Below, piece after piece: positions 55,401-64,000 of a stretch of 64,000 nucleotides of DNA; the first letter of the stretch is position 1, and each line of letters starts with the position of its first letter. Location of the stretch: contig JAESUZ010003170.1 in assembly GCA_017311185.1 (NCBI GenBank), forward strand, positions 62,001 to 126,000, in the 5' to 3' direction. Source of the stretch: Proteles cristata cristata (taxonomy: Eukaryota; Chordata; Mammalia; Carnivora; Hyaenidae). Made by a program: the position numbers and the translations under genes. The notes under the pieces are model-generated. The model was not told where the DNA came from. It searched no databases and saw nothing but the letters and a program-made list of their open reading frames with translations.

Positions 55401-56459
55401 CAGACAAGCAATACCTTCTTGCTTATATTTGGCTACCTGATTAAGTTGTATTTAAAAATTTTTATTTATTGCCCTTTTTTCTTTTCTTTTTTGATTGTGT
55501 ACTCTTTTAATCATACACAAAGGTAATAATGAATTTCCATGTGTCCTATTATATATCTTTAATCTGTTGATTAACCATAGTAGAACTGATACTGTGATTA
55601 GATGTAAACAAAGTCTGTCCCAATCTTCACAAAGACTGCCTTTCTGAAATCAAAAGGGTGGAAATTTAAGAATGCATGTCCCAGATCCCTAATACTCTTT
55701 TAATTATAGTTGTAAATATGATTTAAGATCTGTGAGTCAGACATACCCCATGAATTTCCTAGAAAAGTAGGCTGCAAGACATCCATTTTCAGATACGGAA
55801 AATAACAGAGGAAGCATGGACGTGAAGCTCATGACCATAGCCCAAGCTTCCTGACTCTATAGCAGCTGCTTGATGTGACAGTAAGAGCAGATTTCCTAGA
55901 CTCCCAGTCTGTGGTGTCAGATGGAGAGTCATTCCCATCAGCCAAACCTAGAATCCACTTCGACTCCCCTAAAAATTCTATATGCCCCACATCACCCCAT
56001 TATAAGATTTTCCTGCTGAAATTAACTACGTAGAGTCTCTGTTTGCAACTCAACCCTGATCGATGCAAGAATCATCGCCACCTCTCATGGTTCTTATGTA
56101 ATTTTCTATTCCACTAATTTTTGGGTACTCAGGGACTGTGGTTGCATGAGATCCTGTAGAAAACCACAGACATTTGACCATAGCTGTACTCAGCTGCATA
56201 ACTCAGGGAAGCATAATTCAAAGACAGAAGCCCCAATATCAAGAAACAGAAGTTTGTTTTCAGGATGATATCAAAGATAGACAGTATTTGGGAAATGAAC
56301 AGCATGGCCAAGAGAAAGGAAAACATTCAGGAAATCATTAAGACTCAGCAAATGGTCAAACTGAAACAAGAGATTAGATATAATGCATATGGATCAGGGG
56401 CTGACTCAGAATACATCTCTTCAGAAACTGTACTTATGTTGTATTTGTTATGTTCTCTT
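55401..56459. other. Unassigned sequence
   Basis: No gene recognised. The last part, from about 56250, may belong to the LTR that follows. Confidence 0.35.
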
Positions 56460-56975
56460 GGTACAGTAGGCAATTAGTTAGGTTCTAACAGATTGTCTGG
56501 AGGACAGCAACTATGAGGAGATCTATCCCGGCAGCACTCCAGAACAAAACCCAAGAAACCAGTAAAACCAGACAAGCCTAAGATGGCTGAAATGTAAGCC
56601 AAAGGTCACATTAGTCCTTCATTATACCATATTAACATAATACAATGTCCTTCTCAAGGATGCCATAACAAGAAACTCCTGACTAAATATGGAAGAAAAA
56701 AGTGTGAAACCTACATTCCTAGAAGACACCATCCTGCTTCTAAGAAATCCTTGCTTTAAGAAATGAATATTCTACCTTTTTGTTAACAACTGTGAATAAA
56801 AGACAGAAACCCAAACCCCAACAGGGGCAGCTCTCCTTTGAGCTCACCGTCTGTCACATCTCGAGATTGTACTTTTGCTTTAATAAACTTTCCTGATAGC
56901 ACTATCACCACTCTGTGTGTCCTTGAATTCTTTCTTATGATGACATCAAGAACCTCTGGTGACAACTTTTGTATG
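56460..56975 (+). mobile_element. Probable solo LTR of ERV1 type
   Basis: The 3' portion has gammaretrovirus-like LTR landmarks in order: ATAAAAGACAGAAACCC, CTCGAGATTGTACTTTTGC, a polyadenylation signal within GCTTTAATAAACTTTCCTG, GTGTGTCCTTGAATTCTTTC and AAGAACCTCTGGTGACA. No gag, pol or env-like frame follows, consistent with a solo LTR left by recombination. The 5' edge is a guess and no duplication was found. Confidence 0.5.
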
Positions 56976-57799
56976 GGATAGACTGAGACCTCAGGGTCCA
57001 AAGTCAACTCAGTGCACCTGGCAAGAGCATGAACTAGAAGCAGATCTTAAAGCCAAAGAGTACAATAGATTTCTTCATGAAAATAACCCTCTAAAGATAT
57101 TCCCACAATGCATTTTTCTTTTTCCTACCCGTTCCCACCACAACTGTTCTCTTACTCAGTTGTTATAGATGCCTGTTGATCTCACCAGCCTTACCCCTTT
57201 CCAATCTATCACATTGTATCCATGTTACCCCACACATGGTAAGACTTAAGAAGATATTTGATTAATGAATGAATAAGAATAACACTTATGCCAATGACGA
57301 CATTGTTTTTCTTCTTATTCATATTGTGTTGTCCAAAATGGGTAGCATATTGTTTAAATCTACTTTAAACCCTCAGACAAAAATATGAATAGAACCCATT
57401 ACCGGCTTTTTTCAAGAATAGAAAATGAGAAAACAACTAAAATTTATGAATGGGAAATTCTTCAAGGGAAGAAAATTAAAGCACTTTTTAAGTGTTGAAA
57501 TACTTCATTACTTGCTTTTTAATCAAGGAAAAATTTCTTCACAACTCTCAGGTGTGGTCTTTCAACAAAGTGTCTTCACATTTGAAAAGTTGAAGTTGTG
57601 CTTTTATCAGTTCTGTAACTCAGCAACCTACTGTGCCCAGTGATTCTGCAATAAATACAATTTGCATATAATGATTTCTCTGAGCACAAAAACCTTAATT
57701 CTCTGTTATTTTCCAGTTCAATTTCATTAAATTCAAAATTGATTTTAATATACTCTATGAATGTGTTAAAATTTTCAAGCATTTTAAAAACTCAAGCTA
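56976..57799. other. Unassigned sequence
   Basis: No gene or repeat recognised. Confidence 0.4.
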
Positions 57800-58668
57800 G
57801 AATAAATTACAGAATTGAAAAGGACCTGAATAGATATTTTTCCAAAGAAGACAGACAAATGACCAAACAAACGTATGAAAAGGTGCTCAATAGCACTAGG
57901 TTTGCGGGAAACATGAATCGAAACCATAATGAGATATCACCTCACACGTGTCTGAATGGGTAGAATCAAAAAGAAAAGAAATAACACAGCGTTGGCAAGA
58001 ATGTGGGGAAAACAGCCCTCATACAATGATGGTGGGAATAAAAATTGATACAACCACATACTGATGGAAAACAATATGGAGTTTCAAAAACCTAAAAATA
58101 GGATTATCATATGATCCAGTATTTCTGCTATTAGTAATGCTGCTATTGCAATGCAGTGCTATTTCTGACACTAATTTGAAAAGATATATGCACTCCTATG
58201 TGCATTGCAGCATTATTTACAATAGCTAAGATACGGAAACAGCCCAAGTGTATATCAATAGAGGAATAAGCAGTATATATGTACAGTGCGATATTACTTG
58301 GCCATAAAAAAAGAATGAGATCTTACCACCTGCAACTACATGGACAGACCTAGGGGATATAATGTTAAGTGAAATAGACAGAGAAAGACAAATACCATAT
58401 AATTTCATTCATATGAGGAACATAAGAAACAAAACAAAACAAAAAAGAGACAAAAAACAACCAGACTCTTAAATACAGAGAATGAACTGATAGTTGCCAG
58501 ATGGGAGGTAGGTAGGGGGGATGGGTAAAATATATAAGGGGATTAAAAGTACACTATTGCAATGAACACTGAGTTATGTATAGAAGTCTTGAATCATTAT
58601 ATTGTACACCTGAAACAAATATAACACTGTATTTAATTATACTTCAATAACAATTAAAGCAAAAAAGG
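57800..58668 (+). mobile_element. Old L1 (L1MA-like) ORF2 end plus 3' UTR
   Basis: GAATAGATATTTTTCCAAAG, GAGATATCACCTCACACGTG, ACAATAGCTAAGATACGGAA, then the 3' UTR: GGGGATTAAAAGTACACTAT, ATTATATTGTACACCTGAAAC, ACACTGTATTTAATTATAC. Diverged, with frameshifts and stops. Older than the carnivore-type L1s. Confidence 0.9.
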
Positions 58669-59169
58669 TATTCATTATGAATTGTCATTTTTTCTAGTCA
58701 TATCATGTAATGTATTGCCTATAACATGTTTATAGCCAAAGCCAAAATGGTTAAAAAATATTTCTAGGGACTTTTGTTGAGATGGCTTTCAATGATGAAG
58801 GCAGACAATTTTATACCTTGTATTTCCAATGGTTCATGAAAATAAGAAAAATGATCCCAAATTCTAGCTGATGCTCCTGTCAGAGCACTTTAAATACCTC
58901 TGAAGGTACAATCCCCTGAAGAGGATATAAAGTAACTTCAGGAAGGGTAATTGAGAGTGGGTTTGTGTGATTTTTTCAAAGAATTGCAGCTCTTTCACAC
59001 ACGTAAGCAAAGAATACTGGTGGTGGGTAATTCTTACCTTAAATCTACTGAGAACACCTTCAGTGAAGCTACCTGGAATTTGGGGAGAGAGGATGCATAT
59101 ATTTTTCTTGTGCTCCAGACATGAATCATGAAAATAAGTTGCCACCTGGTGCAGTATCATTCCTACCTG
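58669..59169. other. Unassigned sequence
   Basis: No gene or repeat recognised. A minus-strand open frame here continues into the adjacent SINE and is an artefact. Confidence 0.4.
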
Positions 59170-59311
59170 TAACAGAGAGAAGATACAGCATTTGAAACAG
59201 GCTCCAAGCTCTGAGCCCAATGCGGGGCTCGAACTGACGAACTGTGAGATCATGACCTAAGCTGAAGTTGGACCTAAGCCGAAGTTGGACAACTGAGCCA
59301 CAAAGGCACAC
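59170..59311 (-). mobile_element. SINEC retroposon, 3'-deleted, with internal duplication
   Basis: Only the tRNA-like half remains (AGGCTCCAAGCTCTGAGC, GCGGGGCTCGAACTGACG, TGAGCCACAAAGGCACACC). CCTAAGC(T/C)GAAGTTGGA appears twice in tandem near 59256-59289. The tail and CT-rich half are missing. Confidence 0.88.
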
Positions 59312-59379
59312 CTAAACTGTCATTTCTACCTCACCCTCTCACTCTATATAATCAATTACCAATTCCTATTGATTTTTCC

Positions 59380-59665
59380 ACCTAATGTTTCTCCAAAGAG
59401 ATTTTTCCCTCCAGAGTTTTCATACCTCAGTCCCAGCTCAGGCTCAGACCTTCTCATTTCATATGCAGGCTTTGACTAACTGTTCTCCATGACTCTTGTC
59501 CCTCTTTCCTGTAATCTATCCAAATGTAAGATAAATTATTATAAAAAGAAAATCTGACTATCCCATTCTCTATCTTGGACCCTTTCAGTGATGGAGTCTG
59601 AAGAATAAAGTCCAAGCTTCTTAAAATGGCTTCGAATAATCTGTTGCTTTATAATTGTTTGTCAA
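59380..59665 (+). mobile_element. L2 LINE fragment
   Basis: GACTCTTGTCCCTCTTTCC, CTATCCAAATGTAAG, GAAAATCTGACTATCCCATTC, ACCCTTTCAGTGATGG, GAATAAAGTCCAAGCTTC, AAATGGCTTCGAAT follow the L2 ORF2 3' region. Confidence 0.65.
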
Positions 59666-59683
59666 AAAAATGAGCAAATCAAT

Positions 59684-59881
59684 GTTTTAACATTTATTTA
59701 TTTTTGAGAGACAGAGAATAAGTAGGCGAGGGGCTGAGAGAGGGAGACACAGAGTTTGAAGCAGGCTCCGGGTTCTGAGCTATCAGCCCAGAGCCCAATG
59801 TGGGGCTTGAACTTACAGACTGCGTGTTCCTGACCTGAGCTGAGGTCGGACGCTTAACCGACTGAGCCACCCAGATGCCCC
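59684..59881 (-). mobile_element. SINEC retroposon
   Basis: TTTAACATTTATTTATTTTTG tail, GGGAGACACAGAGTTTGAAG, CGCTTAACCGACTGAGCC, CACCCAGATGCCCC. Flanks AGCAAATCAAT / AACAAATCAAT. Confidence 0.93.
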
Positions 59882-60049
59882 AGGAACAAATCAATCAACA
59901 AATGCATTAAGATGTTAATCTCTGGGTTATTTAATATACATATAAAGAAAATCTTGAAGCAGGGTATGGATTCTTGGCAAAGCAGACCTTCTGAGTCCAA
60001 ATATAAAGATCCTCATAATAATCTGTTTATATTTGATTATTTTTATCTA

Positions 60050-60272
60050 TATTCACATATTTTTAACATTTATTTTTGAAAGAGAGAGAGAGTCAGAGAG
60101 AGAGTGGGGGAAGGGCATAGACAGAGACAGACCCACAGAATCCTAAGGAGGCTCCAGGCTTAGAGCTGTCAGTACAGAGCCCAATGCAGGGCTCAAACTC
60201 AGGAACCATGAGCTCATGATCTGAGCTAAAGTCAGGTCAGATGCTCAACTGACTGAACCACCCTGGTGCCCC
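60050..60272 (-). mobile_element. SINEC retroposon
   Basis: GAAAGAGAGAGAGAGTCAG, ACCCACAGAATCCTAAGGAGG, head ending CACCCTGGTGCCCC. Flanks ATTTGATTATTTTTATCT / ATTTGATTCTTTTATCT are an imperfect duplication. Confidence 0.92.
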
Positions 60273-60332
60273 TTTATTTGATTCTTTTATCTCAAAAGCA
60301 AACAGTTTGACAACCTTTTGAATTTTATATAC

Positions 60333-61975
60333 AGAACAAATAGTGTTAAATTTTCTATTGTACCCAAAGCAATCTACACATTCAGTGCAATCTCTATCAA
60401 AATAATGCCAACATTCTTCACAGAGCTAGGAAAAACAAAAACCAATCCTATAGTTTTTCTGGAATCAGAAAAGATCCCGAATAGTCAAAGGTTGAAAAAG
60501 TAAAACAAAACCGGAGGCATCACAATTCTGTACTTCAAGCTGTAGTACAAAGCTGTAATCTTCAAAATACTATGGTACTAGCATTAAAACAGACACATAG
60601 ACCAAATGAACAGAATAGAGAACTCAGAAATGGACCACAAATGTATGGTCAACTAATCTTTGACAAAACAGGAAAGAGTATCTAATGGAAAAAAGGCAGT
60701 CTCTTCAGCAAATGGTGTTGGGAAAACTGTACAGAACGACATGCAGAAGAATGAACCTGGACAACTTTCTTACACCATACTCAAAAATAACTCAAAATTG
60801 ATGAAAGACCTAAATGTGAGACAGGAAACCATAAAAATCTTAGAGGAGAAAACAGGCAGTGACCTCTTTGACTTTGGCCATAGTAATTTCTTACTAAGAC
60901 ACATCTCCAGAGGCAAGGGAAATAAAAACAAAAGTCAACTGTTGGGACCTCATCAAGATGAAAAGTTTCCACACAGTGAAGGAAACACTCAACAAAACAA
61001 AAAGGCAATCAACAGAATGGGAGAAGATATTCGCAAGTGATATATTTGATGAAGGGTTAGTATCCAAAATCTATGAAGAACTCATCAAACTCAATAGCCA
61101 GAGACCTAATAATTCAGTGAAGAAATGAGCAGAAGACATGAATAGACACTTTTACAAAGAAGACATCCAGATGGCCAACAGACAGCTGAAAAGATGCTCA
61201 ACATCACTTATAATCAGGGAAATACAAATCAAAACCACAATGAGAGGAAACAAGAGATGCTGGTGAAGATGTGGAGAAAAGGGAACCCTTTTGTGCTGTT
61301 GGTGGAAATACAAACTAGTGCAGCCACTCTGGAAAATAGTATGGAAATTTCTCAAAAAAAAAAAAATAAAGTTACCCTATGATCCAGCAATTGCACTACT
61401 AGGCATTTATCCAAAGGATACCAAAATGCTGATTTGAAGGGGCACATGCACCCCAATGTTTATAGCAATGCTATCAACAATAGCCAAATTATGGAAAGAG
61501 AACAAATGTCCATTGGCTGATGAATGGATAAAAATGATGCAGTACTTTTATACAATAGAATACTAATTGACAATCAAAAAGAATGAAACCTTGCTATTTT
61601 CAACAACATGAATGGAACTAGACTGTATTATGCTAAGTTAAATAAGTCAGTCAGAGAAAGACAAATGTATGATTTCACTCATATGTGGAATTTAAGAAAC
61701 AAAACAGATGAATATAGGGGAAGGGAAGAAAAATAAGATAAAAACAGAGGAAACAAACCATAAGAGACTCTTAAAGACAGAGCAAACAGGTTGCTGGAGG
61801 CGTGGTAGGTGGGAGGATGGGTTAAAGTATGTTGGGCATTAAAGAGGGCACTTGTTGGGATGAGCACAGGGTGTCATATGTGGGTGATGAATCACTGGGT
61901 TCTACTCCTGAAGCCAACACTACACTGTACATTAACTAACTTGAATTTAAATAAATAAATTAAAAAAAAGAAAGA
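60333..61975 (+). mobile_element. LINE-1, 5'-truncated, decayed
   Basis: Sense ORF2 C-terminal region from ACCCAAAGCAATCTACACATTC, through ATGGTCAACTAATCTTTGAC and TGGACCTGG-like blocks, the cysteine-rich end (GATGTGGAGAAAAGGG), then a 3' UTR with AAACCATAAGAGACTCTTAA, CACTTGTTGGGATGAGCAC, TTAACTAACTTGAATTTAAATAA and an A-rich tail. Multiple stops and frameshifts; open pieces such as 60660-61040 are remnants. The segment between AAACCACAATGAG and GGAAACAAGAGATGC is short, implying an internal deletion near 61245. Confidence 0.92.
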
Positions 61976-62310
61976 ATATTATTATGTGGTATATGATTAA
62001 GAAACACTAAAAACATAAATATCAAATTTATCAATTTGATGATAATTCTGCTGAGGTTTAATCCATAGAAAGTATGTTCTCATAGAATATTGTTTTCCAC
62101 TGAGCCAATTCTCCAGAGTTATTTTTAAAAATTAAAGAGGACTCCCTCTCATTAAAGTCATTTATTATCACAATTTAATAATTCTAAGCAGCAATCTCTA
62201 GGAATACTCCAGAGGGGAGTTTCACTTACATCTTTAAGTGGCAGCATTAGTGATTATGCCTTAATTTTCTTATCAAAACTCTTGCAATGTAGGCTGAATA
62301 ACCATTCATC
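61976..62310. other. Unassigned AT-rich sequence
   Basis: No gene or repeat recognised. Confidence 0.4.
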
Positions 62311-62323
62311 AGAACTCTAAAAC

Positions 62324-62531
62324 TATGGGGCACCTAGGTGGCGCAGTCAGTTGGGCATCTGACTTCGGCTCAGGTCATGATCTCGCTGCTCATGGGTTTG
62401 AGCCTTGAGTCAGGCTCTGTGCTGACAACTCAGAGCCTGGAGCCTGCTTCAGATTCTGTGTCTGTCTCTCTGCCCCTTTCCTGCTCATGCTCTATCTCTC
62501 TCTCAAAAATAAATAAGCATTAAAAAAAATT
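62324..62531 (+). mobile_element. SINEC retroposon
   Basis: GGGGCACCTAGGTGGCGCAG head, GTGCTGACAACTCAGAGCC, AAATAAATAAGCATT tail. Flanks AGAACTCTAAAAC (62311-62323) and AGAACTCTATAAAAC (from 62532). Confidence 0.94.
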
Positions 62532-62960
62532 AGAACTCTATAAAACTGAAACCCACCCTAAGAATTCTGTCCCTGAATCAAACTGGCCACACAAATAATT
62601 TAAACAAGTGGATTTCTTGGGGGGGGAAATATTGAGATAGTATAAGTTACCATTTAATATTGAGTAAACTTCTGAGAGATAATAAAATTGTATTTTTCCT
62701 CTCATCCTGATTTGTGGAAGATGTTTTCCCTCTAAATATATAACATGCATGATATACAGTTTTACTTTTTTTTTTTTCCCCCTGGAAAGGGACTACTTGA
62801 AAAATACAATCAAGCTGTTCCGGACAGACAAAAGCCATCGCATTCTCCTCTTCTCTGTATGGTTAGCTGGTGATGATCCTATGAACCAACTAGTCCTGTT
62901 CTTATCCTGACCTGCCTAGGACTCCCTCAAGAAGTAGCCAATTAAATCTGTTACTGATAT

Positions 62961-63254
62961 GTTATGCTGAGCAAAATAAGTCAGGCAGAGAAGGACAGAC
63001 ACCATAAGTTTGCACATATGGGTGGATTAGGAGGAACTTAATGGAGGACCATGGAGGAAAAGAGGGGGAAAAATAGTCGGGGAGAGGGAGGGAGGCAAAT
63101 CACGAGAGACTCTTGAATGCTGAGAACAAACTGAGGGCTGATGGGAGTGGGGGAAAGGGTAAGAGGGGTGATGGGCATGGAGGAGGGCACTTGGGATGAG
63201 CACTGGGTATTATATGGAAATCAACTTCACAATTAACTATTTAAGGAAAAAAAC
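62961..63254 (+). mobile_element. Very short L1 insertion (3' UTR only)
   Basis: Starts at the ORF2 end (GTTATGCTGAGCAAAATAAG), then a 3' UTR with GAGGCAAATCACGAGAGACT, GAGCACTGGGTATTATATGG and a short A run. The 13-bp duplication CTGTTACTGATAT at 62948-62960 and 63255-63267 is perfect. 3' UTR wording matches the L1 at 19314-21090, so same young subfamily. Confidence 0.95.
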
Positions 63255-63267
63255 CTGTTACTGATAT

Positions 63268-64000
63268 TTTGACAAAGAGGGTCTCCACTAGGGAAGTGCA
63301 GGAGCAGATTTATTTTAGAAAACCACAAGCCATCCCACCAACTTCACAAATCCTGGGAGGTATTTCCTCAGGACTTTCTTTTCCTGTTCTTTGATCTAGA
63401 CCCTGAACTTCACTGACTACATCTCTTATGAACACTGCCCCCTGGTATCTTTCCACTAAACATGTTGGTATATCATTCTGTGATAAATTATTTTGGTGTT
63501 TCTTCTGGCCTAGGGGTACTGTGACCAAATAATGTTCAGAAATTTCTAAAAATATGATTTCCTAACTTGGATGCTGAAAAGGAGGAGCAGAATTTTCTTG
63601 AGGTATGTGAATTAAGACAGGAAGAGAATGGGCATATATATAAGTATTTATATACTTCCTTCTCTGGGGGTGCTATGTATTTTCTTTTTCCAGATACCAA
63701 TTTCCTCCCTACTCTCCATGCTTCTCTTGAATCTTTTAAAAAATCTTGTTTATTCTATTTTTTTGCCTTTATGGATTTTCAAATTTTTTATTATTTGTCA
63801 CTTATCCTTGACATTTTAACATGTATTTTAAAATTAAACTCCTAAACTTGATTAATATTTTTACCCTCTTCCAAAACAGTAAAGATTCTTAAAACACGTT
63901 TCCTCAAATCACTTCTTCCTCACTAATGTTAGGTATCCATGATTTAATTCTATCTTTATTTTTATTAACTCCACAAATCAGACATTGCAGTTATTTTTAT
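63268..64000. other. Unassigned sequence to window end
   Basis: No gene or repeat recognised. Short overlapping open frames at 63567-63845 show no domain. Confidence 0.4.

Noticed and set aside
59126..59311. Minus-strand frames near a SINE
   Set aside because: They begin in the truncated SINE and continue into unassigned AT-rich DNA; no homology recognised.
60660..61040. 126-codon frame as a possible host gene
   Set aside because: It is the L1 ORF2 region equivalent to 19770-20150 and is broken on both sides.

Overview
The window is ordinary mammalian nuclear DNA from a feliform carnivore, most probably a cat-family species. It is AT-rich and densely packed with interspersed repeats. The decisive evidence is about 38 copies of a tRNA-derived SINE. 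Its head reads GGGGCGCCTGGGTGGCTCAG, followed by a Pol III box-B-like GGTTCGAGCCC, a CT-rich middle and an AAATAAATAAA tail. I recognise this as the carnivore SINEC family, in its felid-type (SINEC_Fc-like) form. The exact species cannot be read from the sequence. I found no intact protein-coding gene, rRNA or tRNA gene, CRISPR array, operon or prokaryotic feature. Open frames beginning ATGGCTCAGTCGG-like, or rich in Ser/Leu/Arg, are readings through SINEs.

Layout. 1-10 kb: clustered SINEs, two L1 scraps, a hAT-type MITE and an AT-only repeat at 8.7 kb. 10-12.5 kb: a decayed Tigger1 DNA transposon that apparently landed in an older antisense L1 and was then hit by two SINEs. 13.6-18.8 kb: old LTR-type (MaLR-like) elements, L2 and MIR. 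19.3-21.1 kb: a 5'-truncated sense L1 with a perfect target-site duplication. 21.7-30.4 kb: L2, then a SINE-rich stretch with a stacked and nested SINE cluster at 26.4-27.0 kb. 30.4-38.3 kb: no SINEC; contains an unidentified, possibly repeat-derived block at 32.4-33.9 kb, an L1 tail, MIRs and L2. 38.3-42 kb: SINEs and an antisense ERVL-type LTR. 42-48.8 kb: mostly unassigned, with L1M, hAT, L2 and MIR fragments and a long polypurine tract. 49.5-52.6 kb: three hAT MITEs (MER20/MER5A-like) and four SINEs. 52.6-59.1 kb: no SINEC; holds a long L2, a probable solo ERV1-type LTR and an old L1 tail. 59.1-64 kb: SINEs, a broken L1 and a very short young L1 insertion.

There is no gene system working together here. 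What the window does show is an insertion history: ancient MIR/L2, then hAT, Tigger, MaLR and old L1, then carnivore L1 and older SINEC, then a young SINEC cohort recognisable by a shared CAGTCTGTGACTCCC segment. Many insertions can be delimited to the base by their target-site duplications. The window is probably intergenic or deep intronic. I did not find evidence of a previously undescribed biological system. A few unexplained non-repeat segments (about 4.67-4.95, 25.1-25.7, 32.4-33.9 and 53.2-53.7 kb) deserve comparison with other genomes. Old repeat names and approximate edges come from recalled family consensus patterns, not from a database search.
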